The notes: generated by a model from the sequence alone, not told the origin. 64,000 nucleotides of DNA from Massilia agrisoli (GCF_020831365.1 NZ_JAJHPV010000013.1:1093748-1157747), one strand, 5' to 3'. Counted from the stretch's first letter, positions 45,382 through 55,025 are shown. Made by a program: numbers and translations.

Positions 45382-45411
45382 TTGACGCAAATGCTTTTGT
45401 CTTCTTATAAT
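45382..45411 (+). promoter_or_regulatory. Sigma70 promoter of minor-pilin cluster 1
   Basis: TTGACG (45382-45387) and TATAAT (45406-45411) are separated by 18 bp, 38 bp before the fimT start. It is close to consensus and indicates that the pilin cluster has its own promoter, independent of the kinase gene. Confidence 0.8.
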
Positions 45412-45448
45412 CAAACTTCGCGCCTTTTTCGATGGCGATGGGAAGACG

Positions 45449-46036
45449 ATGCATACATATGCCACGCACCACAGCCTGCCTGGCAGCAGCGACGGCTTTA
45501 GCCTGTCGGAATTACTAGCGACGGTCGCCATCGTCGCGATCGTGACCACGGTCGGCCTGCCCATGCTGCGCGGCTTCATCGATGATGCGGCGGTGTCCAG
45601 CGCCGCCGACCGGATGCTCGCCTCCCTCAACTACACCCGCTCCGAAGCGGTCAAGCGCAATACCCGCGTCACCATGTGCCGCAGCGCCGGCGGCGCCGGT
45701 TGCGACGCCGCCAGCGCGGCCGGCGACTGGCGCGGCGGCTGGATCATCTTTGTCGATGGCGGCGACGCCGGCGCCTATGATGACGGCGACGAGATCCTGC
45801 GCGTGGAAGGCGAGCTCTCCGGCAGCGCCATGCTGCTGGGGACCGGGGCGGTGGCCGACTACGTCTCGTACGCCAGCACCGGCCAGGCCCGGCTGGCCGA
45901 TGGCAGCGGCCAGGCCGGCGTGATTGCCGCCTGCGTGGCGTCGCCCGGCATCCGCCGCCGCAAGATCGCCCTGACCGCCGGTACCGGCTGGGTCGGGGTG
46001 GACATCGTGGCCGGCTCGGCCGACTGCACCAGCTGA
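45449..46036 (+). CDS. fimT: GspH/FimT-type minor pseudopilin (cluster 1)
   Basis: 195 residues, ATG after GGGAAGACG. The type III leader is unusually long (16 residues) and ends in G before FSLSELLATVAIVAIVTTVG, with Glu at +5. The GspH domain follows (ADRMLASLNYTRSEAVKRNT, then paired Cys in VTMCRSAGGAGCD). In Gram-negative type IV pili such proteins (FimT/FimU) prime assembly. It is the first gene of the cluster fimT-pilV-pilW-pilX-pilY1-pilE, all on the plus strand. Confidence 0.88.
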   Translation: MHTYATHHSLPGSSDGFSLSELLATVAIVAIVTTVGLPMLRGFIDDAAVSSAADRMLASLNYTRSEAVKRNTRVTMCRSAGGAGCDAASAAGDWRGGWIIFVDGGDAGAYDDGDEILRVEGELSGSAMLLGTGAVADYVSYASTGQARLADGSGQAGVIAACVASPGIRRRKIALTAGTGWVGVDIVAGSADCTS

Positions 46037-46047
46037 CAGGAGCGCGG

Positions 46048-46494
46048 ATGACACGGCAAAACGGCTTTTCCCTCGTCGAAGTACTGGTCACGATGCTGGT
46101 CGTGAGTATCGGGCTGCTTGGCATCGCGGGCCTGATCGCCACCAGCATGAAGAACAACCACAGCGCCCAGTCGCGCAGCCAGGCCAGCGTGCTGGCCAAC
46201 GACATCATTGACCGCATGCGCGCCAACCGCAGCGTCGCCGAACTGGCGCCGTCGCCTTATGCGCTGGCGTTGGGCGCGGCAGCGGACCCGGCAGCGGGTG
46301 TGGCCGGCGCCGACCTGGCCGAATGGCTGGCCGCGGTGGCGGCGGGAGTGCCATCGGGGCAGGGGGCGGTGGCGTTTGACCCCGCCACCAGGAACGTCAC
46401 GGTGACGGTGCAGTGGAGCGACAAGCGCGCCAGCGGCGACGGTGCCACCGTCGGGTTGCCGGCCCAGCAGCTGGTGGTGGAGACGCGCCTTTGA
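46048..46494 (+). CDS. pilV: Minor pilin PilV (cluster 1)
   Basis: 148 residues; AGGAGCGCGG precedes the ATG. A short leader MTRQNG is followed by FSLVEVLVTMLVVSIGLLGI with Glu at +5. The extended helix continues as AGLIATSMKNNHSAQSRSQA. The body is shorter than that of the cluster 2 PilV (195 residues). It joins the priming complex of PilVWX and FimU. The stop overlaps the TTG start of pilW. Confidence 0.88.
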   Translation: MTRQNGFSLVEVLVTMLVVSIGLLGIAGLIATSMKNNHSAQSRSQASVLANDIIDRMRANRSVAELAPSPYALALGAAADPAAGVAGADLAEWLAAVAAGVPSGQGAVAFDPATRNVTVTVQWSDKRASGDGATVGLPAQQLVVETRL

Positions 46495-47300
46495 CGCCGC
46501 GCCTGGGTCTGGGTGGCCAGCGCGGCCTCGGGCTGGTCGAAGTGCTGGTGGCGATGGCGCTCGGCCTGGTGATCCTGGGAGCGGTCGGCTACCTGTTCGT
46601 CGGCAGCAGGGAGATGAATCGCACCCAATCAGACCAGGCGCGCATGCAGGAGAGCGCGCGCAATGCGATGGACGTGCTGGGCAAGGCGCTGCGCCAGGCC
46701 GGCTACAAGCTCAATGTCGACCAGCCGCTCGTGGACGACGCCATTGGCGGCGTTGACGGAGGCGGCAGCGGCGCCGCGGCGCCCGCCGATTCGCTGGTGG
46801 TGCGCCACGACCCGGCGTGGGTGCCTGATACCGCGGTGCCGCCCAACCCCCTGCTGGGACGGGAAAGCAATTGCGAAGGCGTCACCGTGGTCTCGGACAA
46901 CCTGCCCGACGCCGTGACCGGGGCCCCGCCGGTCAATGTCAATATGGTCGAATATGGTTTCGTGGTCGAGGGCGGCAAGCTGCTATGCCGCGCCGATCCG
47001 GCCGCGGCCGCGGGCGGCGTGGTGGTAGCCGACAACGTCGAGAACATGCAGGTCACCTACGGGATCGGCAATGGGGGCGAAGCCATCCTGCGCTACACCG
47101 ATGCCCCGCAACCGCATGAATTCGCGCGCGTCGCCGCCGTGCGCGTCAGCCTGCTGATCCGCGGGCCGAGCCCGAACATCGTCACCGGAACCGGCCAGGC
47201 CTACACGTTCAATGGCGCCAGCGCCACCAGCAGCGACGGCCACTTGCGGCGCGTCGTCACCTCGACTTTCACCGTGCGCAACCAGACCCGATGGAAATAA
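46491..47300 (+). CDS. pilW: Minor pilin PilW (cluster 1, TTG start)
   Basis: 269 residues from TTG 46491, which overlaps the pilV stop (TTGA) and places the leader MTPRLGLGGQRG directly before LGLVEVLVAMALGLVILGAV (Glu at +5). The upstream in-frame ATG 46413 would give an implausibly long leader. The PilW body is recognised from EMNRTQSDQARMQESARNAM and DVLGKALRQAGYKL. It is part of the minor pilin priming complex. Confidence 0.85.
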   Translation: MTPRLGLGGQRGLGLVEVLVAMALGLVILGAVGYLFVGSREMNRTQSDQARMQESARNAMDVLGKALRQAGYKLNVDQPLVDDAIGGVDGGGSGAAAPADSLVVRHDPAWVPDTAVPPNPLLGRESNCEGVTVVSDNLPDAVTGAPPVNVNMVEYGFVVEGGKLLCRADPAAAAGGVVVADNVENMQVTYGIGNGGEAILRYTDAPQPHEFARVAAVRVSLLIRGPSPNIVTGTGQAYTFNGASATSSDGHLRRVVTSTFTVRNQTRWK

Positions 47301-47848
47301 CCCGCCGCCACGCCCGCCTGCGCCAGCGCCAGCGCGGCGCCATCCTGGTCACCGCGCTGATTTTCCTGGTCGTGCTGACCATGTTCGTGCTCGCCATGGT
47401 GCGCAGCGGGACCCTTGAAGAACGCATGGCGCGCAATGCGCGCGACCAGCAGGTGGCGCTGCAGTCGGCCGAAGCGGTGCTGCGCGACGCCGAGGCTACC
47501 CTGTTCACCGGCCCGCCGTTCGACCCCTACGATCCAGACCGCTTCACCGCGGACTGCGAAGATGGCCTGTGCCGCGAGCCCAATGCCGCCAGCAACTGGC
47601 GTGAGATCGACTGGAGCTCGGCAACGCTGACGCGCACCTTTGCCAGCGAAGCCAGCCAGATCGGCGCGCTGGACGAGCAGCCGCGTTACATCGTCGAAAT
47701 CGTCAGCCCGCCGTACCGCACAACCAGCGCCGGCCAGTGCGAGCACGGGCTGGCGCGCATCACCGCGCGCGGCCAGGGCAACGGCGGCGCCGCGGCCTTC
47801 GTCCAGTCAACCGTGCGCTTCCGCGTCTTCACCAACATTTGCGACTGA
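47291..47848 (+). CDS. pilX: Minor pilin PilX (cluster 1)
   Basis: 185 residues, overlapping pilW by 10 bp. The leader (residues 1-16) ends RQRG, followed by AILVTALIFLVVLTMFVLAM with Thr rather than Glu at +5, as is usual for PilX/GspK-type proteins. SGTLEERMARNARDQQVALQ and SAEAVLRDAEATLF are the conserved PilX helix. It probably caps the priming complex together with PilY1, encoded 7 bp downstream. Confidence 0.87.
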   Translation: MEITRRHARLRQRQRGAILVTALIFLVVLTMFVLAMVRSGTLEERMARNARDQQVALQSAEAVLRDAEATLFTGPPFDPYDPDRFTADCEDGLCREPNAASNWREIDWSSATLTRTFASEASQIGALDEQPRYIVEIVSPPYRTTSAGQCEHGLARITARGQGNGGAAAFVQSTVRFRVFTNICD

Positions 47849-47855
47849 GGTGGCC

Positions 47856-50800
47856 ATGAAATTCAAACTGGTGACGGCGGCTGGCCTGGCCGTGCTGGCG
47901 GCGGCGGCTGCGCTGCTGGCAGGGGCCGCGGGCGTATTCAACCCCGACGGCCAGCCGGTCGGCTACGTCGGCCAGCCGGCCGTCTCCAGCGCCAATGTCG
48001 CCACTGGCGAAGCGCGCATGTACTCGATCGACTACAGCGCGCGCAACTGGACTGGCAACGTGCATGCCTACCCGGTCAGCGCGGCGGGCGCGGTCGGCAC
48101 AGTCGACGAGTGGGGGACGGGCGGCGCCGCCGCCAAGATCAGGGCGCAGGCCGCTGCGGACACGCGTTACATCGTCACGATCCGCGATGGCGCCGGGATC
48201 CCGTTCCGATGGGCCGACCTGTCGCAGGGCGCGGGCGGCCAGCGCGAAGCGCTTGACGCCGCCTCGGTTGGCGCCTCCAGTTCGGCACTGCTCGACTACA
48301 TCCGTGGCAGCAACGCCAACGAGGGCACGGCGGCAGGGCAGTTCCGCAGCCGCGCGGGCGTCCTTGGCGACATCATCCACTCCACGCCGGCGTACTGGAA
48401 CGACGGTGTCAACGAGACTGTTTTCATCGGCGCCAACGATGGCATGCTGCATGCGCTGAACGCGCAGGATGGCAGCGAGCGCTTCGCCTACGTGCCGCAG
48501 GTGCTGCTGCCGAAGCTGGCCATGCTGGCGAACCAGGGCTATAGCCACAAATACTACGTCGATGGCCGCATGGATGTCCGCAAGATGGGCGCGCAGACGA
48601 TCCTGGCGGGCACGCTCGGCGGCGGCGGCAAGGCCATGTTCGCACTCGATGTCACCAATGCCAACGCCACCTCGGAAGCGAATGCCGCCGCCAAGGTGCT
48701 GTGGGAAGTGACCAATGAGTCGGCCGGCTTTGCCGACCTGGGCGACACCTACGGCGCCCCGACCCTGGCCACGCTGCCCGACGGCACCCACGCCCTGGTC
48801 ATCGGCAATGGCTACAACAATACCGGCAGCGGCCACGCGGTGCTCTACCTGGTCAATGCGCGCACCGGCGCGCTGATCAGGGCAATGGACACCGGCGAGG
48901 GCAGCGAGGACGCGCCCAACGGCCTGTCGTCGCCGTCCTTGTGGGACCTGAACGGCGATGGCCGCAAGGACACCGCCTACGCCGGCGATATTAACGGCAA
49001 CCTGTGGAAGTTCAGCCTGGCGGCGCCGTACACGGCGCCGGCGCGCGTGCTGCACACTAACAACCAGGGTGCCGGCCAAGCCATCACGATGGCCCCAGGA
49101 CTGATGCGCCACCCGCTGGGCGGCGTGATGGTCGCTTTTGTGACCGGCCGCATGCTCGCCCGCGAGGACGCCGCCGACACCAGTTCCAACTACGCCTACG
49201 GGATCTGGGATGGCAAGCCGTCGTCCAACACGGCGCTGCTTGAACAAACGCTGACCGAGGCCAGCTATGTTGGCGGCGGCAACGCGACGCGGGTTCGCAT
49301 CGCAACCCGTAACGCGCCCAACTGGCGCGCCGGCGGCCACGCCGGCTGGCGGGTTCGCCTGCCTGTCGGCGGCGAGCGCGTGGTTGGCGACGGCGCCTTC
49401 GTCACTGGCGACATCTTCCAGTTCTTCAGCACCAACCCGGCCATCGCCGCCAGTTCCATTCCGCCTGGCGAGAACTGGTGGATGCAGCTCAACGCCCTGA
49501 CCGGCGGCGACGCCGGCGCCACTTTGTTCGACCTCGATGGCGACAACCAGTTCACCTCCGGCGACAAGGTCGGCGACGACGATCCGGTCGGCCGCTACAT
49601 GGGGGGCGGGGTGCGCTCGCAGCTGATTTCGCTGTCGGCCGACGGGGTCGACGTGTACCAGTCGAACTACGACCGCAATAGCGCGCCGGCGGCGGAAACG
49701 GTCAACACCACCACCACGACGGTGGACGGCCAGCGTGGCGTCTCGGGCGGCCACTTCGATACGGACTTCATTTGCTACCGAAACTGCGGCGCGGCCACCT
49801 CGCTCTACCGCACCATCTACGCCGGCGGCGGCGTCTACTCGGTCGGACGCGAAAACGGCGGCGACACCGACGGCCTGAATTATGTACACGTGCACGAGTA
49901 CGACGACATCTACGACCGCATCGGCATCGACACGCTCCGCCCGAGCCAGGACTTCCAGCGCGTGCACCGTGCCAGGGCCAGCGCCGTCATCACGCACGCC
50001 CCTAACACGCCCAACTTCGAGGACCGCGAAGCATTCCCGGCCGCCGGCGTGACCCTGGTTTCGACGTCCACCGACACCGGCATGTCGGCCCGCAGCGTAC
50101 CGCGCGCCAGCTACAACTACCAGCACACGGTGCCGGTCCCGCTCGAAGGCTTCCCGGCATCCGAGAGCGACGACAACGCCGCCAGGAAGATCAGCAAGAC
50201 CCGCTACACCACCACCCTGGCCATCGGCGAGGCGGTCGATGTCGGTGCGCGCCGCAATAACCGCTACCCGTATTCGTGGCGCACCACCGTGCGCAAATGG
50301 GACACTGTCATCACGACGGTGGAGACGGTGCCCAACTTCCGCTTCAAGGTGCTGGTGTCGAACCAGGCCTATTCGCCCGCGGTCACACTGCGCATCGGCG
50401 GCGCCGAGAACGCCTCCGCTGCCAACGCGGCCTACGACGGCCCGGTGTTTAACTTCCAGACTACGGCTGGCCTCACGGCGGCCTCGCTGGCCAGCTACCG
50501 CATCGGCTCGGTGAGGGACCTCGAACTGGCAATGCCGCTCGACGCCTTCAACATCAAGAACTGGGGAACCGGCGTGACCCGGACCGGCCTGCATCCGATC
50601 CGGCCGCAATGCGCCGGCGTGGCTGTCGAGCGCCCCACGCCAGGCCCCCTCGGTGAATGGCGCAATGGCGCGCTGACCGTACAGGTGGTGGACGCCAGCG
50701 TGACTGACGCCGAGATCCAGATGAATGTGAGCGGGCGCCCTGAACTGGGATACCGCCTGAAACCGGGCGCGCTGAAGGCGAAGCTGGTGGCCGAATACCT

Positions 50801-51224
50801 GATCTACTGGCACCACCCGAACAACAAGTGCATGGCCGATACCGGCTGGACCAAAACGCCGCCGCAGGACGACGGCGAATCGGACGCGCTGCCTGGCGTA
50901 TGGGCGCCGGGGGAGGACGATCCGAGAGGCGTGTTCCGGGCCGGCTCTGGCGAGAGTGCCAGCGTGGTGCCGCCGCCGCCGCCCACAACGACCGTCACCA
51001 ATCCGGACGGCAGCACCACCATTACCACGGTGGTGCATACTGCGCTGGCGGGAGGCGGGTACACGGTCACCACGACGGTGCGCACGATACCGCCGCAACT
51101 GTCGGGCAGCAGCGGCATCGTCACCGGCGGCGCGGTCGGCAGCGGCGGCGAGATCGATACCGGAGGCATCAACAAGAGCGCGGCCAACCTGGGCCGCATC
51201 AACTGGCGGGAACTGCAACGATGA
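47856..51224 (+). CDS. pilY1: PilY1-family pilus tip protein, atypical architecture (cluster 1)
   Basis: 1122 residues from ATG 47856 (MKFKLVTAAGLAVLAAAAAL signal peptide). The beta-propeller starts early, near residue 165 (NETVFIGANDGMLHALNAQD, then AGTLGGGGKAMFALDVT), with a Ca-binding loop DLNGDGRKDTAYAGDI near 365-380. It extends to about residue 590. There is no N-terminal vWA domain. Residues 600-1122 form a long region not seen in usual PilY1 proteins, ending in a proline/threonine-rich stretch (PPPPPTTTVTNPDGSTTITT). PilY1 proteins sit at the pilus tip and act in adhesion, priming and retraction control. The pilE stop/start overlap (ATGA) follows. Confidence 0.85.
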   Translation: MKFKLVTAAGLAVLAAAAALLAGAAGVFNPDGQPVGYVGQPAVSSANVATGEARMYSIDYSARNWTGNVHAYPVSAAGAVGTVDEWGTGGAAAKIRAQAAADTRYIVTIRDGAGIPFRWADLSQGAGGQREALDAASVGASSSALLDYIRGSNANEGTAAGQFRSRAGVLGDIIHSTPAYWNDGVNETVFIGANDGMLHALNAQDGSERFAYVPQVLLPKLAMLANQGYSHKYYVDGRMDVRKMGAQTILAGTLGGGGKAMFALDVTNANATSEANAAAKVLWEVTNESAGFADLGDTYGAPTLATLPDGTHALVIGNGYNNTGSGHAVLYLVNARTGALIRAMDTGEGSEDAPNGLSSPSLWDLNGDGRKDTAYAGDINGNLWKFSLAAPYTAPARVLHTNNQGAGQAITMAPGLMRHPLGGVMVAFVTGRMLAREDAADTSSNYAYGIWDGKPSSNTALLEQTLTEASYVGGGNATRVRIATRNAPNWRAGGHAGWRVRLPVGGERVVGDGAFVTGDIFQFFSTNPAIAASSIPPGENWWMQLNALTGGDAGATLFDLDGDNQFTSGDKVGDDDPVGRYMGGGVRSQLISLSADGVDVYQSNYDRNSAPAAETVNTTTTTVDGQRGVSGGHFDTDFICYRNCGAATSLYRTIYAGGGVYSVGRENGGDTDGLNYVHVHEYDDIYDRIGIDTLRPSQDFQRVHRARASAVITHAPNTPNFEDREAFPAAGVTLVSTSTDTGMSARSVPRASYNYQHTVPVPLEGFPASESDDNAARKISKTRYTTTLAIGEAVDVGARRNNRYPYSWRTTVRKWDTVITTVETVPNFRFKVLVSNQAYSPAVTLRIGGAENASAANAAYDGPVFNFQTTAGLTAASLASYRIGSVRDLELAMPLDAFNIKNWGTGVTRTGLHPIRPQCAGVAVERPTPGPLGEWRNGALTVQVVDASVTDAEIQMNVSGRPELGYRLKPGALKAKLVAEYLIYWHHPNNKCMADTGWTKTPPQDDGESDALPGVWAPGEDDPRGVFRAGSGESASVVPPPPPTTTVTNPDGSTTITTVVHTALAGGGYTVTTTVRTIPPQLSGSSGIVTGGAVGSGGEIDTGGINKSAANLGRINWRELQR

Positions 51225-51625
51225 ACAAGCACACGCGAAGCGGCGGCTTTGGCCTGATCGAACTGATGGTGGCGCTGGTGGTGGCTGGCATCCTGGCCGC
51301 GATCGCGATTCCGTCCTATACCCAGTACGTGCTGCGGTCGCACCGGACCAGTGCCCAGGCGGTACTGGCCGAGACGGCGCAGTTCATGGAACGCTTCTAC
51401 ACGACCAACAATACCTTCGAAGGCGCCGCGCTGCTGACGGCCGTGGTGCCGCGCAATGCAAGCGGGGCCCAGGTGCGCTACAACGTCAGCTTTGCCGAGG
51501 GTCCCGATGCGGATGGCTTCGTGCTGCAGGCGGTGCCTGCCAACGCGCAGGAGGCGGACCCCTGCGGCACGCTAACCCTGTCTGGCGCCGGCGCCCAAGG
51601 CGCCGCCGCCGCCAGCTGCTGGTAA
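51221..51625 (+). CDS. pilE: PilE-type pilin (cluster 1)
   Basis: 134 residues from ATG 51221, overlapping the pilY1 stop. Leader MNKHTRSGG, then FGLIELMVALVVAGILAAIA with Glu at +5, helix AIPSYTQYVLRSHRTSAQAV, and a C-terminal disulfide pair (DPCGTL ... ASCW). It belongs to the PilE/ComP-like minor pilin group found after pilY1 in betaproteobacteria. It is the last gene of the cluster; the opposite cluster ends 11 bp further on. Confidence 0.87.
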   Translation: MNKHTRSGGFGLIELMVALVVAGILAAIAIPSYTQYVLRSHRTSAQAVLAETAQFMERFYTTNNTFEGAALLTAVVPRNASGAQVRYNVSFAEGPDADGFVLQAVPANAQEADPCGTLTLSGAGAQGAAAASCW

Positions 51626-51636
51626 GGCAGCGTCCC

Positions 51637-54600
51637 TTAGTCCCCTTTGGTGTAGGTGTAAGCGCGCTTGCGCTTGAGCGTGATGGCCGGGCGCATCGGC
51701 TGCGACTCGATCGGCGTGCTGATGCCGCCTTTGTTCTCGCTGTCCTTCTGCACCGCGCCCAGGACCACCGACGCATTCTCGGTTCCCGACCCCAGTCCCA
51801 CGCTGTTGGCGAACACCGGAGATGGCGGCAGGCCGCCGCCGACGAACACCGATGAGCGCTTGCCGCCGCAAGCGCCAGGCACGCCGATGGCGCCCGATGC
51901 GTTGAGCAGGTTGACCCAGTAGCCGCGCGCCTCGCCCAGCGTGGTCGAGCAGCTGCTTTCGAGCCCGGTCACCGGGCGGTTGGTGCTGAAGGTCACCATG
52001 CCGCCGGCGATCAGCGCCGACGTCACCGTCTGTTCGCCTTTGCCGTTCTGGTTCAGGTCCATGAACCAGCCGGCGATGCCGGAGTTTGGCAGTACTGGCG
52101 TGGTCGTGCAGCTGTCGCTGGTGGTGTAGTCGCGCATGACGCTCGCATCGTCCAACGGGGTCACGGTCGGCGTCAGCGTGGTCGCCAGGTTGTCGACATA
52201 GACGTAGAAACGGTTGACCACGTTATCGTACGGGTAGTCGGTGCCCAGGGGATGCTCGCGGTCGCCGCTGCCCAGCGCCACGTAGACCTTGTTCTGCGAG
52301 TACAGCAGGGCAGGGGCAAACAGGAACTTGCGGTTCTTGGTCGTGTCGGTGGCCGCGACTTTGCGGAACGTCCACTGGTTCGGATAGCGCTGCACCTTGG
52401 TGACCGGGCCGTCGATGAAGTCGACCCGGTAGATGCTGCCGCCGGTGTCGGCCGCATACGCGTAATCCGGCGCGCCGTCATTGTTGATGTCGACCATCGC
52501 GATGTCGGCCGCGACCGACCGGTCGGTGGCAAACTTGCGCAGCAGGTCGCCGGTATTGGCGTCGAGGATGTAGATGAAGCCGCCCTTGGTGGTGTCGCAA
52601 GCAGGTTCGGCGACATTGGCGTCCTCGCACTTGTCGTAGCCGCCGCCCACCACCAGTACCGGCGTGGTGCGGCTGTGGCCGTAGATGAAGGCCGCGCTTG
52701 GGGTCGACCAGGTCTGGCCGATGCCGCTCATGTCGGCCGTACAGTCGGTGTCATTGTCCAGGTTCGGGCAGCCGACCCGCCATTTGAAGACGGGCGTGGC
52801 CGGATTGGTCACGTCGATACCGTACAACATGCGTCCGCCGCGGCGCATGCTCGGGAAGATCCAGACCTTGGAATTGTCCTTGTTCTGGTACACGCCGATG
52901 GAGCCGTCGAAGAAGTAATCCTTCGGTTTCGGCGTGGGCGTGAATCCCGGCGCCATGCCCGGGAAGCTGACGCGGGTGGTGTTGTCGCGGATGCGGGTCA
53001 GGCGCGAGAAGAACTCCGGCGCCACGAACGACCAGCGCTCGGCGCCGGTTTCGGCATCGACCGCGTGCAGGGCGCCGTCATTGGCGCCGTAGTACACGGT
53101 CACCACGTCGGCCTTGGTCTTGTCGCCGCCCGGCGGCCCATAGTTGATTGGCTGGGGGCGCGAGTGGATCACGTCGCCGTGGATCGACGGCCGCGTGGTA
53201 CTGGTCTGGCCGTTCTTCTTTTCGTTGTAGACGTCGACGCCGCGGATCCAGTTGACCAGGTTGGCGTCCAGGCCCGAGGTGGCGGCCGTCAGGTCGGCGA
53301 AGGCGCCGTCGGACAGGGTCACCATCTTGCGGTTGACTGCCTGGGTGGCGGCAGCCGCGGTACCGGCATTGCCTTCGCGCACGACCTGGGCGGCGCCGCC
53401 CTTTTCGACGAACGGGCCGTCATTGATATCCGAGTATTTGCTGATGCCTTCCAGTTCGCAGGCGCTGGCCGGGTCGGGCGAGACGCCCTTGTTCTCCCAG
53501 TAGTTGCTGCTGTCGCGCGTCCACCAGCTCCTGGCGCATGGCGTCACGAAGCCGGTCAGCGGATTGACCGCTTCGACGCCCTTGACGTCGGCCAACTTGA
53601 TGTTGGTGCCGCTGCGGACCAGCTGGTAGCGCTTGAGGTTGCCGAACCAGCGCGGCCGCGACACCGGGTCGGGCCGGAACATGCCGATGAAGACCTGGTT
53701 CATGTTCTGCGAGCGGTTGGTGGCGTTGACCGGCAGGCTGGTCGACGCAAAGCTGGAGTTGACGGCCTGGATCTCGATCATGATCTCGCGCAGCGCGTCG
53801 ACGATGGCCTTTTCGGTCTTGGCGGCGAAGTAGCGGCCGCCGCCGGCATTGGCCATGCTGAGCAGCAGGGCGGTATGCTGGGCGTTGGGCTGCTTGTTGT
53901 AGACGTCGATGGTATAGGTCGTCACTTTCGAGCGGGTGCTGGTCGTGCCGGGAACCGGAACGCCCTTGTCGTGCATCATGCGGACCCATTCGTCCGCGTT
54001 ATACGGCTTGGTGTCCGGGCTGGTCGTGGTCAGCGGCACGTTGGTGATGATGGTATCGGAGCCGAGGATCGAGTATTTGCTGGCGCCGTCCGCGCACGCC
54101 GTGGCCGAGTCGTTGGCGGTGATCTCGCCGATCTTGCAGCCGTCGGTGAAGCCGGCGCAGGCCGAGCTCAACGCGGTCAGTTCGCTGGTGGCGGCCACCG
54201 CGTCCGCCTTGCTGGCGTAGCAGGCCGAGGTGGTGCCGACGGTCGCCGTGGTGGTGACCGATTTGGTCTCGAAGTTCGGCAGGCCGATCTGTGGCGGCTT
54301 GGAGCCGTTCAGCGTCGTCAGGCGCGCCGTATTGTCGGGATTGTCGGCGCTCGGGCCGCTCGCGTTGGGGTTGCCGATGAAGACGACGAAGCTGCGGCCG
54401 CAGGTGTTGGCGCTGGTCAGCGGCGACTGGAAGCGGCTGTACGGGGTCGAATAGCCGGTGGCGTCGGCCTTGCTTGCCAGCGTGGCGGCAGGGGAGTAGC
54501 TGTTCGCGCCCGCGAAGTAGTTGAACACGTCGAACATCAGGTTGCCGTATGGCGTGTTCGAATTGCGCTTTTCCTTGGGGTCGTTGATGTTGCCGGAAAT

Positions 54601-55014
54601 GGCCTTGAGCTGGACATCGAAACTTGCCACGTTGACCGGGGTCAGGTCGCGGATCGCCGAACGGATAAAGCCGCCATCGTCGTTGGCGTCGCCGCCGGTG
54701 ACGTACTCCATCAGGCCGACGCTGACTTTCTTGTCGTCAGGATCGGTCTCGTTGTATTTCATGCTATTGATGACCGTGCTGATGGCGTCGACCTCGGATT
54801 GGCCCTGCGCCTTGCCGCCCGGCCACTGCTGGCTCTGGCGCGACCAGTTCGACGTGTTGTCGAGCACGATCAGGATGCGCGGATTGATCGTGTTGCCGGC
54901 TGATGAGCCGAGGAAAATGTCGATGTCCTCGGCCAGCGCGACCTGCGGCGAGACCAGGCCGACGTTGGCGCACAGCGCGAGGGCCAGCAGTTTGGTACCG
55001 GTGGTGCGTTTCAT
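51637..55014 (-). CDS. pilY1: PilY1-family pilus tip protein with vWA-like N-terminus (cluster 2)
   Basis: 1125 residues. Signal peptide (cleavage near ALA-E, residue 28). Residues 45-430 form a vWA-like region starting ILIVLDNTSNWSRQSQQWPG, where the metal-site motif D-x-S-x-S is degenerate (DNTSN). It ends with ALLLSMANAGGGRYFAAK. The C-terminal propeller (about 610-1000) contains VVTVYYGANDGALHAVDAET and the Ca loop DINNDGAPDYAYAAD near 840. This is the standard PilY1 layout, unlike the cluster 1 protein. The low ratio of Cys in the vWA region (TSACYASK, SSACAGF, DGCKIG, ATACADG) suggests disulfides. Confidence 0.9.
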   Translation of the reverse strand: MKRTTGTKLLALALCANVGLVSPQVALAEDIDIFLGSSAGNTINPRILIVLDNTSNWSRQSQQWPGGKAQGQSEVDAISTVINSMKYNETDPDDKKVSVGLMEYVTGGDANDDGGFIRSAIRDLTPVNVASFDVQLKAISGNINDPKEKRNSNTPYGNLMFDVFNYFAGANSYSPAATLASKADATGYSTPYSRFQSPLTSANTCGRSFVVFIGNPNASGPSADNPDNTARLTTLNGSKPPQIGLPNFETKSVTTTATVGTTSACYASKADAVAATSELTALSSACAGFTDGCKIGEITANDSATACADGASKYSILGSDTIITNVPLTTTSPDTKPYNADEWVRMMHDKGVPVPGTTSTRSKVTTYTIDVYNKQPNAQHTALLLSMANAGGGRYFAAKTEKAIVDALREIMIEIQAVNSSFASTSLPVNATNRSQNMNQVFIGMFRPDPVSRPRWFGNLKRYQLVRSGTNIKLADVKGVEAVNPLTGFVTPCARSWWTRDSSNYWENKGVSPDPASACELEGISKYSDINDGPFVEKGGAAQVVREGNAGTAAAATQAVNRKMVTLSDGAFADLTAATSGLDANLVNWIRGVDVYNEKKNGQTSTTRPSIHGDVIHSRPQPINYGPPGGDKTKADVVTVYYGANDGALHAVDAETGAERWSFVAPEFFSRLTRIRDNTTRVSFPGMAPGFTPTPKPKDYFFDGSIGVYQNKDNSKVWIFPSMRRGGRMLYGIDVTNPATPVFKWRVGCPNLDNDTDCTADMSGIGQTWSTPSAAFIYGHSRTTPVLVVGGGYDKCEDANVAEPACDTTKGGFIYILDANTGDLLRKFATDRSVAADIAMVDINNDGAPDYAYAADTGGSIYRVDFIDGPVTKVQRYPNQWTFRKVAATDTTKNRKFLFAPALLYSQNKVYVALGSGDREHPLGTDYPYDNVVNRFYVYVDNLATTLTPTVTPLDDASVMRDYTTSDSCTTTPVLPNSGIAGWFMDLNQNGKGEQTVTSALIAGGMVTFSTNRPVTGLESSCSTTLGEARGYWVNLLNASGAIGVPGACGGKRSSVFVGGGLPPSPVFANSVGLGSGTENASVVLGAVQKDSENKGGISTPIESQPMRPAITLKRKRAYTYTKGD

Positions 55015-55025
55015 GGCAACCTCTT

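Noticed and set aside
47829..51218. A 1129-codon frame on the minus strand
   Set aside because: It lies wholly opposite the PilY1 gene. Its product is a string of Gly/Arg/Ala/Val with no motif, as expected from the complement of a G/C-rich coding sequence.
52252..54903. An 883-codon frame on the plus strand
   Set aside because: It is opposite the second PilY1 gene, with no ribosome site and no recognisable domain.
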